48,274 bases of DNA from Flavobacteriaceae bacterium UBA3159 (GCA_002364535.1 DEYL01000028.1:1-48274), one strand, 5' to 3'; counted from the first letter of the stretch, positions 7,351 through 16,404 are shown. Numbers and translations are program-made. Notes: generated by a model not told the origin, from the sequence alone.

Positions 7351-8472
7351 ATGACAAAAAACTTTTTTGCACCATTATTCATAGGCCTATTCTGTGTTGT
7401 CTCATGTATATCTCAAGAAAATCCGCCTGAGGTTAAAACACCAGACCAATCAAAATTCTCTACCGAAATCATAGTCGATGGGCTGGAGATTCCTTGGGGA
7501 ATGGATTTTATCAGTGAAAATGAAATTTTGGTAACTGAGAAAAAAGGGATTCTTTACAGGGTCTCAAATGGAGAAAAAGCAGAGGTTTCTGGGCTTCCTG
7601 AAATCTATCAAAGAGGGCAAGGAGGCCTCTTGGATATTGCTTTACATCCTGATTTTAAAAACAATAAAGTGATCTATTTTACTGCTGCAGTTCACTTAGA
7701 AGGTGATACCGGGGGGAATACTGCCCTTTACTGCGCTGAATTGAATGGCACCAGCCTTTCCAAGGTAAAGATTCTCTATAAAGGTAAGCCTAATACCAAA
7801 AAGGGACAGCACTGGGGATCAAGAATTGTTTTTGACCATAAGGGACATTTATTTTTTGCTATAGGTGATCGTGGAAATCGCGACGTAAATCCCCAAGACC
7901 TTAAACGTGACGGAGGAAAAATCTACCGTTTGAATCTCGATGGAAGTATTCCGGAGGACAACCCCTTTGAAGATCAAGAGGGAGCACTTAAAGCAGTATT
8001 CTCCTACGGTCACAGGAACCCTCAAGGCATGACCATTCATCCCAAAACGGGTGAGGTCTGGGAAAATGAGCACGGCCCAAAAGGAGGGGATGAAATCAAT
8101 ATTATTCAAAAAGGGAAAAACTACGGGTGGCCTTTAATTACCTATGGTATTAACTACAGTGGCACCTCCATTACTGACAAAAGGTCCATGCCTGGTATGG
8201 AACAACCTTTTTATTATTGGGTACCTTCGATTGCTCCCAGTGGAATGGCTTTTTCCAGTTCGAATGTCTATAAAAAATGGAAAGGAAACCTTTTTGTGGG
8301 ATCATTGAAATTTAAATATTTGGAACGTTTGGTCATCAAAAGAGGAAAAGTAGTTAAACGCGAAAAAATACTTGATGATATCGGACGTGTAAGAAATGTC
8401 AAAGAAGGTCCTGACGGATATCTCTATCTGGGGGTAGAAGGAAAGGGTATTCTTAAGGTTATTAAAAAATAA
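7351..8472 (+). CDS. PQQ-type sugar dehydrogenase lipoprotein (glucose/sorbosone dehydrogenase family)
   Basis: A 373-residue six-bladed beta-propeller of the soluble aldose sugar dehydrogenase family (GSDH domain), which oxidises sugars with pyrroloquinoline quinone and calcium. The lipoprotein signal gives Cys19 (CVVSC). Family motifs in order: GLEIPWGMDF (44-53), RGQGGLLDIALHPDF (88-102), GQHWGSR (152-158, containing the catalytic-type histidine), GDRGN (172-176), SYGHRNPQGM (218-227), NEHGPKGGDEIN (239-250) and NYGWP (257-261). The next gene encodes a cytochrome c and overlaps it by one base, so electrons probably pass to that cytochrome. Some family members do not use PQQ; no PQQ biosynthesis gene is visible here. 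Confidence 0.9.
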   Translation: MTKNFFAPLFIGLFCVVSCISQENPPEVKTPDQSKFSTEIIVDGLEIPWGMDFISENEILVTEKKGILYRVSNGEKAEVSGLPEIYQRGQGGLLDIALHPDFKNNKVIYFTAAVHLEGDTGGNTALYCAELNGTSLSKVKILYKGKPNTKKGQHWGSRIVFDHKGHLFFAIGDRGNRDVNPQDLKRDGGKIYRLNLDGSIPEDNPFEDQEGALKAVFSYGHRNPQGMTIHPKTGEVWENEHGPKGGDEINIIQKGKNYGWPLITYGINYSGTSITDKRSMPGMEQPFYYWVPSIAPSGMAFSSSNVYKKWKGNLFVGSLKFKYLERLVIKRGKVVKREKILDDIGRVRNVKEGPDGYLYLGVEGKGILKVIKK

Positions 8473-8876
8473 TGAAAATACTTATCGGTATAGTGGGCTT
8501 GTTCATCCTTTTTAAAGTAACATGGCTCTATCAAAAAAAACCCCTTGAACAAAGCATAACCGATGGGGAAGAAATTTATCAAGACTTTTGCATCCAATGT
8601 CATTTAGACGTCGGCGAGGGAGTTTCAGGAGTTTTTCCCCCTCTGGCAAAATCAGATTATTTAGTCAACAATACCGAAATGAGTATTAGGGGACTCAAAT
8701 TTGGCATGAGTGGGCCCATAATGGTCAATGGAGTGGAATACAATGGTGTCATGCAAGACCAGGGGCTTGATGATGTTGAAATTGCCGATGTTATGAATTA
8801 CATTCTCAACAACTGGGGTAATGAATTTAAGGGAATGATTACCGAAGAACAAGTTGCCAGTATAAATGATGAATAA
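8472..8876 (+). CDS. Membrane-anchored c-type cytochrome
   Basis: A 134-residue monohaem class I cytochrome c. An N-terminal hydrophobic anchor (MKILIGIVGLFILFKVTWLY, 1-20) without clear cleavage site tethers it to the inner membrane, facing the periplasm. The haem site CIQCH is at residues 40-44, followed by GEGVSGVFPPLAKSDY, typical of cytochromes paired with dehydrogenases. A distal Met is available in YNGVMQDQG, and the C-terminal helix is DDVEIADVMNYILNNW. Its ATG overlaps the stop of the sugar dehydrogenase (TAATG), implying translational coupling and a role as its electron acceptor. Last gene of the cluster. Confidence 0.9.
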   Translation: MKILIGIVGLFILFKVTWLYQKKPLEQSITDGEEIYQDFCIQCHLDVGEGVSGVFPPLAKSDYLVNNTEMSIRGLKFGMSGPIMVNGVEYNGVMQDQGLDDVEIADVMNYILNNWGNEFKGMITEEQVASINDE

Positions 8877-8887
8877 TCAATTGCATT

Positions 8888-9181
8888 TTGGGTAAAATTT
8901 ACCGTTATCTATATATCGTTATTTTTTTAATTTTTTTAGTTTGGATGATCTTTTTGGATACACACTCACTAAAGATTCACCATGAATTAAACCAAGAGGT
9001 CGACAAACTTGAAGTACAAAAAAAGGAACTTATCCATTTGATTGAAAAGGATCAAAAAAGCATTCAACAATTAAAAAGCAAAGACAGCTTGGAGCACTTT
9101 GCTCGCGAAAATTACGGACACAAAAAAGAAGATGAGACCATTTTCTATATTGAATTCGAAGATAGTTTGGATCCCCAATAA
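8888..9181 (+). CDS. FtsB/DivIC-like septum formation initiator
   Basis: A 97-residue bitopic division protein of the FtsB/DivIC family, part of the FtsB-FtsL-FtsQ type divisome complex. One membrane segment (residues 6-23), a coiled coil (about 33-64, HHELNQEVDKLEVQKKEL...) and the characteristic LEHFARENYGHKKEDE (68-83). The start is taken at TTG 8888, because the first in-frame ATG (codon 20) would cut the membrane helix and a stop lies at 8870. It begins 11 bases after the cytochrome gene but belongs functionally to the ParAB-side housekeeping genes. Read-through from the sugar cluster is possible. Confidence 0.85.
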   Translation: MGKIYRYLYIVIFLIFLVWMIFLDTHSLKIHHELNQEVDKLEVQKKELIHLIEKDQKSIQQLKSKDSLEHFARENYGHKKEDETIFYIEFEDSLDPQ

Positions 9182-9269
9182 ATTAAGTTCATTTATGACC
9201 AATCTAGTTTGTTATAATTTTTTAAGCCATAATTTTAATTGTATTTTTATAAAAATTTCAACTAGATAA

Positions 9270-10049
9270 ATGGCTAAAATTATTGCGATTGCCAATCAGA
9301 AAGGGGGCGTAGGTAAAACTACCACGGCTGTTAATCTAGCGGCAGCAATGGCAATCTTGGAGAAAAAAATTTTGTTGGTGGACGCAGATCCACAAGCCAA
9401 TGCCACTTCTGGCTTGGGTATTGAGGTTAAAAGTCAAAAACTAGGGACCTATCAATTGCTGGAGCATACTGCCACAGCTGATCAAACCATCATCCCCACC
9501 AGCACCCCAAATCTCGATTTGATTCCTTCTCACATCGATCTTGTGGCCACCGAAATCGAATTGGTAGATAAAAAAAATCGGGAATACATGCTGAGAAAAG
9601 CCCTAGATACCGTTGAAAATAACTATGATTACATCATTATTGATTGCGCCCCATCCTTGGGACTGATCACTCTAAATGCACTGGCGGCGGCAAAATCATT
9701 AATCATCCCTATCCAATGTGAATATTTTGCACTGGAAGGGTTGGGTAAGCTTTTGAACACCATTAAAAGTGTCCAAAAAATACACAACAAAAAACTAGAC
9801 ATCGAAGGCTTATTACTGACCATGTATGACTCACGTTTGAGACTCTCCAATCAGGTGGTGGAAGAAGTTCAAAAGCACTTCGGGAAGATGGTTTTTAAAA
9901 CCATTATTCAACGGAATATCCGTTTGAGTGAGGCACCGAGTTTTGGAGAAAGTATTATCGACTATGATGCCACCAGTAAAGGGTCCAAAAACTACCTTTC
10001 ACTTGCCAATGAAATCATAAAGAAGACGAAAAAAATAATTAATGGCTAA
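9270..10049 (+). CDS. parA: Chromosome partitioning ATPase ParA/Soj
   Basis: A 259-residue ParA-type Walker ATPase that drives chromosome origin segregation with ParB. The deviant Walker A motif is KGGVGKTTT (11-19), followed by LVDADPQANATSGLG (36-50) and DYIIIDCAPSLGLIT (from about 114). There is no N-terminal DNA-binding extension, as is usual for chromosomal Soj proteins. The ParB gene overlaps its end by 8 bases. The 88-base gap upstream is AT-rich and probably holds the promoter, but no exact TAnnTTTG was found there. Confidence 0.95.
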   Translation: MAKIIAIANQKGGVGKTTTAVNLAAAMAILEKKILLVDADPQANATSGLGIEVKSQKLGTYQLLEHTATADQTIIPTSTPNLDLIPSHIDLVATEIELVDKKNREYMLRKALDTVENNYDYIIIDCAPSLGLITLNALAAAKSLIIPIQCEYFALEGLGKLLNTIKSVQKIHNKKLDIEGLLLTMYDSRLRLSNQVVEEVQKHFGKMVFKTIIQRNIRLSEAPSFGESIIDYDATSKGSKNYLSLANEIIKKTKKIING

Positions 10050-10938
10050 GAAAAACAAAAAACAGGCTTTGGGAAGAGGGCTTTCAGCCCTTCTGGATGA
10101 TCCTGAGAGAGAGATTAGCTCAGCCAGTGATGTCAACTTTGACCAAGTAGTGGGAAACGTCATCGATCTCGAGACCGATAAAATAGAGGTCAATCCCTAT
10201 CAACCCAGAACACACTTCAATGAGGAGGCAATTGAAGAACTAGCAGAGTCCATTAAAGCACTAGGCATTATACAGCCTGTGACCGTAAGGAAATTAGGTA
10301 GAAATCAATATCAATTGGTCTCAGGAGAACGTCGTTATCGGGCTGCAAAATCTTTGGATTTTGACTCCATTCCTGCCTTTGTCAGAATTGCCAATGACCA
10401 GGAAATGCTCGAAATGGCTTTGGTAGAAAATATCCAAAGAAGAGACTTAGACCCTATAGAAGTTGCCCTTTCCTATCAACGTTTGATTGATGAAATCCAG
10501 CTCACTCAAAACCAATTGAGTGAAAGGGTCGGAAAGAAAAGGTCTACCATAGCCAACTACATGCGCTTACTCAAATTGGATCCCGTAGTCCAAACTGGAA
10601 TGAGGGACGGATTTCTTTCGATGGGTCATGGCAGGGCCTTGATCAATGTAGAGGAAAGTGAAAAGCAATTGGAGATTTATGAAAAAATCATTGCTCAATC
10701 ACTATCCGTAAGAGATACCGAATTACTGGTTCAAAAAATCAAAAAAGGCCAATCCACTGAAAAAGTAAAAGCCTCCCAACCGATATTTTATGATGTGGCC
10801 ACAGAGGATCTTAAAAATTACTTTAACACCTCGGTCGCAGTTAAAGGAAACGAAAAGGGAAAAGGTAGCATTCAGTTCCCATTTAATTCACAAAAAGAAC
10901 TCAACGGCATAATCAAAAAAATCAAACGTGAAGACTAG
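10042..10938 (+). CDS. parB: Chromosome partitioning protein ParB
   Basis: A 298-residue ParB/Spo0J CTPase and parS-binding protein that loads onto the origin region and works with ParA. Seen: GRGLSALL (11-18), NPYQPR (51-56), the CTP-binding GERRYRAAK (95-103) and ENIQRRDLDPIE (129-140), a helix-turn-helix around 148-175 (LTQNQLSERVGKKRSTIANY) and GHGRAL (195-200), then a C-terminal dimerisation region. It overlaps parA at its start and DUF5683 at its end (11 bases). No canonical parS site was seen in the window. Confidence 0.95.
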   Translation: MAKKNKKQALGRGLSALLDDPEREISSASDVNFDQVVGNVIDLETDKIEVNPYQPRTHFNEEAIEELAESIKALGIIQPVTVRKLGRNQYQLVSGERRYRAAKSLDFDSIPAFVRIANDQEMLEMALVENIQRRDLDPIEVALSYQRLIDEIQLTQNQLSERVGKKRSTIANYMRLLKLDPVVQTGMRDGFLSMGHGRALINVEESEKQLEIYEKIIAQSLSVRDTELLVQKIKKGQSTEKVKASQPIFYDVATEDLKNYFNTSVAVKGNEKGKGSIQFPFNSQKELNGIIKKIKRED

Positions 10939-11482
10939 AGTCTTTATCCCAATTCTCATCCTGCTCAACCTCCAAGTTTTTGCTCAACAACTCACTAAAG
11001 AAGAGGAAAAAACCCGAAAACAAAGGCTGATCGAGAGTCCTTTGACACCCTCTAGGGCTGCTTTTTATTCTGCCGTACTTCCGGGTTTGGGACAAATCTA
11101 CATCGGAAAAGCTTGGAAAGTACCGTTTGTTTATGCTGCTATCGGTGCTTCGGTCTATGGATATGTTTACAATCAAAAAGAATTAGACCGCTACAGAACC
11201 GCCTATAAAAGGAGGAACAGTGGTTACACCGATGATGAGTTCATCAAGCTCATTCCCAATAAAGATAAATTGTTAGAGGGGATGAAATTTCATAAAAACT
11301 ATAGGGATATGTCATTTCTCTTTATATTGGGAACCTATATGTTAAACATTTTAGATGCCAACGTAAGTGCCCATCTGATGCAATTTAACATAAAAGACAA
11401 TTTAAGTGTCAAGCCTCAATATGAGCCTGACTTATTTGGTATGAATGCCAATGTTGGTTTAAAGGTCTTGGTCAAACTTTAA
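10928..11482 (+). CDS. DUF5683 membrane protein
   Basis: A 184-residue protein of the DUF5683 family, commonly found after parAB in Bacteroidota. A signal peptide (MKTRVFIPILILLNLQVFAQ, GTG start) precedes the conserved block SRAAFYSAVLPGLGQIYIGK (42-61), which continues into AWKVPFVYAAIGASVYGYV, a hydrophobic membrane-associated stretch. A second hydrophobic stretch is MSFLFILGTYMLNILDANV. Function unknown. The start overlaps parB by 11 bases and dapB begins 7 bases after its end, so it is translated within the same operon. Confidence 0.85.
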   Translation: MKTRVFIPILILLNLQVFAQQLTKEEEKTRKQRLIESPLTPSRAAFYSAVLPGLGQIYIGKAWKVPFVYAAIGASVYGYVYNQKELDRYRTAYKRRNSGYTDDEFIKLIPNKDKLLEGMKFHKNYRDMSFLFILGTYMLNILDANVSAHLMQFNIKDNLSVKPQYEPDLFGMNANVGLKVLVKL

Positions 11483-11489
11483 AAAAGAT

Positions 11490-12188
11490 ATGAAGCTTGC
11501 ATTATTAGGATATGGAAGAATGGGCAAAGCGATAGAACATATCGCTTTGAAAAGAGGCCACGAAATCGTTTGTAAAGTGGATAAAAATCTGGGAGAGGGA
11601 AAACTCCAAGAGGCTAATGTAGCCATTAACTTTAGTATCCCGGATGCTGCGGTGGAAAACATCTCCAATGCATTGGATCAATCTGTCCCAGTAATTTGTG
11701 GCACAACTGGCTGGTTGGATGCCTATCAAATAGTAGCCCAAAAAGCCCAAAAAAATAATACAGCTTTTCTTTACGCATCTAATTTTAGCGTAGGAGTCAA
11801 CCTCTTTTTTAAATTGAACAAGGTCTTGGCCCAAATGATGCAACCACACAAAGAATACAAGGTTTCCATGGAGGAAACCCACCACATACACAAATTGGAT
11901 GCACCCAGTGGAACAGCTATTACGCTTGCTGAGGGCATCATCGAAAACAGTAATATTACCCATTGGAAGTTGGATGAGGAGGCAAAAGACAGTGTGTCCA
12001 TTCAATCATTGAGGGAGGGCGAGGTACCCGGTACCCACAGAATTAAGTATGGATCCCCTATCGACAATATCACCATAGAACACAAAGCCCATAACCGAGA
12101 GGGCTTTGCCCTCGGTGCAATAATAGCTGCAGAGTGGATTGTTGGTAAAAAAGGAATTTTTAAAATGGATGACGTTCTAAATTTATAA
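11490..12188 (+). CDS. dapB: 4-hydroxy-tetrahydrodipicolinate reductase
   Basis: A 232-residue cytoplasmic enzyme reducing the DapA product to tetrahydrodipicolinate with NAD(P)H in lysine and meso-diaminopimelate synthesis. The nucleotide loop GYGRMGKA (7-14), GTTGW (71-75) and the signature EETHHIHKLDAPSGTA (128-143), with the catalytic His and Lys, are all present. It is shorter than E. coli DapB (273), as is typical of Bacteroidota. The partner gene dapD lies further on in this window (42959). It sits between DUF5683 and lepB with 4-7 base spacings. Confidence 0.95.
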   Translation: MKLALLGYGRMGKAIEHIALKRGHEIVCKVDKNLGEGKLQEANVAINFSIPDAAVENISNALDQSVPVICGTTGWLDAYQIVAQKAQKNNTAFLYASNFSVGVNLFFKLNKVLAQMMQPHKEYKVSMEETHHIHKLDAPSGTAITLAEGIIENSNITHWKLDEEAKDSVSIQSLREGEVPGTHRIKYGSPIDNITIEHKAHNREGFALGAIIAAEWIVGKKGIFKMDDVLNL

Positions 12189-12192
12189 TCAA

Positions 12193-13896
12193 ATGAGTGG
12201 AATTCAATGGGTTGTTTTCGTCTTGGTAATTCAAATCGTTCACTTTTTAGGAACTTGGAAATTGTATAAGGCTGCAGGAGAAGCACCTTGGAAGGCCATT
12301 GTGCCCATATACAATGCCATCATTTTACTCAAGATCATTCACCGTCCCAAATGGTGGGTGTTGTTATTGTTTTTACCAGTCATCAATCTTATGATATTTA
12401 TGATCTTATGGATCGATACATTGAAATATTTTGGGAAAAACAAAAGCATGGACGGGGTATTGGTTGTTGCAAGTTTAGGGTTTTACATTTACACCATCAA
12501 TTATCAAAAAACACCAAAATACGTTTCAGACAAAAAACAAATTTCAAGATCGGTTTTTAGTGAGTGGATCGGCTCAATTGTTTTTGCTGTAGTGGCCGCT
12601 ACTTTTGTTCATAATTATTTTTTTCAGCCCTACATCATTCCCACTGGATCTTTAGAAAAATCACTTTTGATCGGTGACTTTTTATTTGTAAGTAAATTCC
12701 ATTATGGTGCTAGAATTCCTTCAACCACAATAGCATTTCCTATGGTTCACGATACCCTTCCTATACTGAAGACAAGATCCTATTCCAATCATCCTCAATT
12801 GCCTTATCTAAGGCTGCCAAGAATTCAAAAAATCAAAAGAAATGATATAGTAGTATTCAATTGGCCTGCGGATACGGTGAGAAGATTTTTTGTGAAAGAG
12901 GCCGGAGTCAAAAAACCGTTGGATAAAAAGTCGAATTACGTCAAAAGATGTGTTGGTGTAGCGGGAGATACACTTGAAATCATTGGTGGTTTTGTTCACA
13001 TCAATGGAGCGAAAAATATTTTACCGGACAGAGCAAAAGTGCAATACAATTTTAAAGCTTACAGCAATAAAGGTGTCTCTTCTAGAAAACTGGTAGATCT
13101 CGGAATAAAAGATTTTTACAGAAGGTTCAGAATCGAAAACATCTCACAAACCAGCTACGAACAAATCGCCCCTTATTTGGTTGGTAGCCAAGGAAGTAGC
13201 CAAGACAACTTTACAGTGATCACGCGCCATACAGGATTGCCTGTTAATTTGGTTCGGTCTTTGGGATTGAGAGCCAGTGAAGTACTTGAAAAAACAAAAG
13301 ATTTAAATTTAACTGTCAAGGAGGCAGAAAAAATCGAAAAACAAAACTGGATAGACAGTATTGTTCAGAGAAACCAAAAAATAAAAACACCCAATTTATC
13401 CTTTTTTCCCAATAAAATTCCATTTGACTGGAACCAAGATAATTTTGGGCCAATTGTCATACCCAAAGCAGGAGTAGCGGTAGATTTAAATTTAAGCAAC
13501 CTCCCCCTTTTCAAAAAAATCATCGTTGATTATGAAAAAAACGAGCTTAAAACCGATGGTAATAACATACTGATCAACGGGAAAAAAAGTTTACAATACA
13601 CATTTAAAATGGACTATTACTGGATGATGGGAGATAACCGGCATCGTTCGGAAGACAGTCGTTTTTGGGGATTCGTCCCCGAAGACCATATCGTTGGAAA
13701 ACCCGTTTTTATATGGTTCAGTATTAATGGTATTAATGATGGGATCCAAAATTGGAAAGTACGTTGGGATAGGGTCTTTTCCACCGTAGGTGGATCCGGA
13801 GAAAGAGTATCCTATTTTCCCTACTTTGTTGTTCTCATTTTGATCTGGCAGGGATATGTTTATTACCGAAAGAGGAAAAGTAAAAAGCAAGGCTAA
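12193..13896 (+). CDS. lepB: Signal peptidase I, long Bacteroidota form
   Basis: A 567-residue inner-membrane serine protease that removes Sec and Tat signal peptides. The N-terminal ~120 residues hold extra hydrophobic segments (WVVFVLVIQIVHFLGTW, WWVLLLFLPVINLMIFMILW and others, DUF5684-like). The catalytic domain begins with a membrane helix near 128-146. Nucleophile Ser153 lies in IIPTGSLEKSLLIGD, general base Lys251 in NYVKRCVGVAGDTLEI, and box E GDNRHRSEDSRFWGFV is at 480-495. About 230 residues separate Lys251 from box E, far more than in E. coli, an insertion typical of flavobacterial enzymes. A final hydrophobic segment sits near the C-terminus. Confidence 0.95.
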   Translation: MSGIQWVVFVLVIQIVHFLGTWKLYKAAGEAPWKAIVPIYNAIILLKIIHRPKWWVLLLFLPVINLMIFMILWIDTLKYFGKNKSMDGVLVVASLGFYIYTINYQKTPKYVSDKKQISRSVFSEWIGSIVFAVVAATFVHNYFFQPYIIPTGSLEKSLLIGDFLFVSKFHYGARIPSTTIAFPMVHDTLPILKTRSYSNHPQLPYLRLPRIQKIKRNDIVVFNWPADTVRRFFVKEAGVKKPLDKKSNYVKRCVGVAGDTLEIIGGFVHINGAKNILPDRAKVQYNFKAYSNKGVSSRKLVDLGIKDFYRRFRIENISQTSYEQIAPYLVGSQGSSQDNFTVITRHTGLPVNLVRSLGLRASEVLEKTKDLNLTVKEAEKIEKQNWIDSIVQRNQKIKTPNLSFFPNKIPFDWNQDNFGPIVIPKAGVAVDLNLSNLPLFKKIIVDYEKNELKTDGNNILINGKKSLQYTFKMDYYWMMGDNRHRSEDSRFWGFVPEDHIVGKPVFIWFSINGINDGIQNWKVRWDRVFSTVGGSGERVSYFPYFVVLILIWQGYVYYRKRKSKKQG

Positions 13897-14495
13897 TGGT
13901 AGCTGGAGTTTGTCCTGCATACCTCCCCAACATCCACTACATGGCTTGGGTGGTATCCCACAAAGAAATAGCTTTGGTTACCCATAACCCCTACCAAAAG
14001 CAAACCTTCCGGAATCGCACAGAGATATTCGGTGCCAACGGAAAGCTAAAATTGACCATCCCCATAGTCCACAGCAAAACCAAAGAGCGTCAAATCGATG
14101 AGGTGGTTGCTATATACTATGAAAATAACTGGCAAAAAGACCACTGGAAATCTTTGGAGGCCGCCTATCGATCCTCCCCTTTTTTTGAATTTTACGAGGA
14201 TGATTTTTATCCTTTTTACCATCAAAAATTCGAAAAATTAATGGATTTTAATATCACTTTGATCCAAAAGGTTCTTTCGCTTATAGATGCCGAAGTGAAG
14301 ATCCTTCCTAAAGAAAAGACTACTGAAGAGTTTAATGATCTGATAATAGCAAAGCGTGAAGTTAAAAAGGAAAACCCTCACTACCAACAAGTCTTTCAAT
14401 CCAAACATGGGTTTATAAACAACCTAAGCATCTTGGACTTGTTATTCAATTTAGGGCCTCAGAGCTTGGAATACCTTGGGCAAGTTGATTATTGA
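13896..14495 (+). CDS. WbqC-family protein
   Basis: A 199-residue WbqC-like protein. Family features: PAYLPNIHYMAWVVSHKEIA near the N-terminus, HNPYQKQTFRNRTEIFGANG and LTIPIVHSK, then WQKDHWKSLEAAYRSSPFFEF followed by a FYPFYHQKF helix. WbqC proteins occur in O-antigen and surface polysaccharide loci and are proposed to take part in sugar-nucleotide amino-sugar steps; here there is no such locus, so the role is unclear. The ATG overlaps the lepB stop (CTAATGG). It ends two bases before a convergent gene. Confidence 0.85.
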   Translation: MVAGVCPAYLPNIHYMAWVVSHKEIALVTHNPYQKQTFRNRTEIFGANGKLKLTIPIVHSKTKERQIDEVVAIYYENNWQKDHWKSLEAAYRSSPFFEFYEDDFYPFYHQKFEKLMDFNITLIQKVLSLIDAEVKILPKEKTTEEFNDLIIAKREVKKENPHYQQVFQSKHGFINNLSILDLLFNLGPQSLEYLGQVDY

Positions 14496-14497
14496 TT

Positions 14498-15502
14498 TTA
14501 TTTCCATTCCAGCAATGCTGAAATGGGCTTATGATCAGAAAGCTTGAGGTCATGGGTCTTAAAATTGATCACTTTAAATTTTTGATCCGTAAAAATAAAA
14601 TCGATTCGAAAGGGAAAATAAGCCAGTTTATAGGTTGCCCCCAAACCGTCGCCCGATAAAACAAAAGCGTCCAAACGATCATCTTTTAAACGTTTGTAAA
14701 CCCTAGAAAAAGCATTGTTGTTCAAATCTGTACATACAATGGTTGGATATTTGTTTTTTTGGTCGACTTTTTCAAATCGATCAATTTGCAACTCCTGTTT
14801 CTGAATTACAGACTGAATTCTCTCTACAAATTTTTGAGAATGTTCTTGGGTGAAAAGGGTGTCTTTTAGGTTAATCCTTAGGGATTCCAGATGAACATTA
14901 TAAATTCTAATACTGTCTTTTTTGTAATAAAAGTCGGCATAAAGGGCACTATTATTGGAATCCACAAAATCCAGTCGACCTCGATTCTTTAGTGGGTATT
15001 TCGATAAAATACAGAGTCCATTTTGGCCATTCTTTTTTGAGGATGCTATGTATTGATGGGGATAATTTTTAAATTTTGTACTTAACTCTTTTGAATACTC
15101 CTGTAAACAAACCAGATGAGGCTTTTCTTTATTGATAAAACTTTCAATCGATTCGGGAACCGAATTTGAGTCGATCCATTTAAAGCGATTGAATAATCTA
15201 ACATTAAAACTCATCACTTTGATTCCATTGGAAATGGGGATGGAATTGTTGGGAAACTTGTATAGTTTTCCCCACTCCTTGAATCCAATCAAAATCGAAA
15301 AAATAAAAAGAAGGAAGGGCCATTTAAATTTGATGATCCAAAATATAAAAAAAATCAAGTTGAACACTGCAATCACAGGAACCATCAAATTGAAAAATGG
15401 ATAATGGAAAAAATCCCAAAAAGTATCCATCAGAAAAAGCTGAAGTATCAGCAAAACTAGATTGATCAGCATTAAAACTTTAGACACAAAATTCAATTTC
15501 AT
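14498..15502 (-). CDS. Membrane-anchored endonuclease/exonuclease/phosphatase-family protein
   Basis: A 334-residue protein with three hydrophobic segments in the first 75 residues and an EEP (DNase I-like) domain after them, probably outside the membrane. EEP motifs: IKVMSFNVRLFNRF (94-107), LVCLQEYSKE (120-129), PTIVCTDLNNN (from about 249) and the C-terminal RIDFIFTD plus SDHKPISA (322-329) with the catalytic Asp-His. Substrate could be nucleic acid or a phosphorylated lipid or sugar. It is the last gene of the leftward mutL-rhomboid group and converges on WbqC with a 2-base gap. Confidence 0.85.
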   Translation of the reverse strand: MKLNFVSKVLMLINLVLLILQLFLMDTFWDFFHYPFFNLMVPVIAVFNLIFFIFWIIKFKWPFLLFIFSILIGFKEWGKLYKFPNNSIPISNGIKVMSFNVRLFNRFKWIDSNSVPESIESFINKEKPHLVCLQEYSKELSTKFKNYPHQYIASSKKNGQNGLCILSKYPLKNRGRLDFVDSNNSALYADFYYKKDSIRIYNVHLESLRINLKDTLFTQEHSQKFVERIQSVIQKQELQIDRFEKVDQKNKYPTIVCTDLNNNAFSRVYKRLKDDRLDAFVLSGDGLGATYKLAYFPFRIDFIFTDQKFKVINFKTHDLKLSDHKPISALLEWK

Positions 15503-15534
15503 AGTTTAGGGCTTATTTAATTGTATCCTTGGTA

Positions 15535-16404
15535 TTATTCTTTTCCTGCTCTGAACAAATAGTCTTTTTCCTCCTTGCTGAGGCTGTCATAACCAGACTT
15601 ACTGATTTTATCCAAAATAGCATCAATCATATTTTGATTATTACTGTCGTCGCTTTTTTTATTTATAGTTGATTTGTTCTGCGGAGCGCGGTAAACTGTC
15701 TTAAGGTGCTTTCTTTTAAAAATAGCATGCCAAACATTTTCAAATCCTGTGCCTATATCCCTGCCAACGCCCAACTGTCTGGCATAGAAAAAACCCAATA
15801 CAGCTCCCCCAATATGCGCCAAATGACCTCCCGCATTACCATAGGGGATTTGAATCACATCAAGGAAAAAGAAGGCAAAACCCAGATATTTTAATTTTAA
15901 GTTAACAAAGAAAAATCGAATCTCCTGATTCGGAGTATAAGTACATATGAATATGAATACAGCCATCACTCCTGCAGAGGCACCGATCATTGGCGGATAT
16001 GTCCCTGTAAAAACAGGAAATAGTGCATAACTACTAATAAAAATCAACCCGCCGGAAATGACTCCCAAAAAATAGTTATTGATAAAAATGCGATCCGGAA
16101 ATAAATTAAGGAGCAAACGCCCGGCATAAAAAAGAAGAACCATATTCCACAATAAATGAAAAAAACCACTATGAATAAAACTATAGGTGAGCAATGTCCA
16201 AGGCCTTGTGATAAAAGTCCAAAGATTGGGTGAAAGCTGAAGCCATTCCATATAGGCACTGGATGGAATATTGAACAAAAAGAAAAGGACATTAACCAGC
16301 ATGGGCAGTAAATAACAAACCACATTTATCAAAATGAATTTTTCTGCGATGGAGAAAGATGCAAAGCGGTATTTGAGATTATCCATTAAACTCATAAATC
16401 CCAA
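15535..16404 (-). CDS. Rhomboid-family intramembrane serine protease with C-terminal DUF6576-like tail
   Basis: A 289-residue rhomboid protease cleaving membrane proteins within the bilayer. The catalytic Ser143 lies in IGASAGVMAVF and His197 in HLAHIGGAVLGFF; HLLWN (83-87) is the conserved loop/helix motif. Six hydrophobic segments span residues ~20-205. A soluble tail ends MIDAILDKISKSGYDSLSKE, resembling DUF6576. Alternative starts are the ATGs at codons 4 and 7; the first overlaps the upstream rhomboid gene by 13 bases. It is the second of two adjacent rhomboids, which are distant paralogues. Confidence 0.92.
   Translation of the reverse strand: MGFMSLMDNLKYRFASFSIAEKFILINVVCYLLPMLVNVLFFLFNIPSSAYMEWLQLSPNLWTFITRPWTLLTYSFIHSGFFHLLWNMVLLFYAGRLLLNLFPDRIFINNYFLGVISGGLIFISSYALFPVFTGTYPPMIGASAGVMAVFIFICTYTPNQEIRFFFVNLKLKYLGFAFFFLDVIQIPYGNAGGHLAHIGGAVLGFFYARQLGVGRDIGTGFENVWHAIFKRKHLKTVYRAPQNKSTINKKSDDSNNQNMIDAILDKISKSGYDSLSKEEKDYLFRAGKE

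Noticed and set aside
9200..9212. CTAGTTTG before parA as a -7 box
   Set aside because: It is one base short of TAnnTTTG and lies about 60 bases from the start; not strong enough to list.
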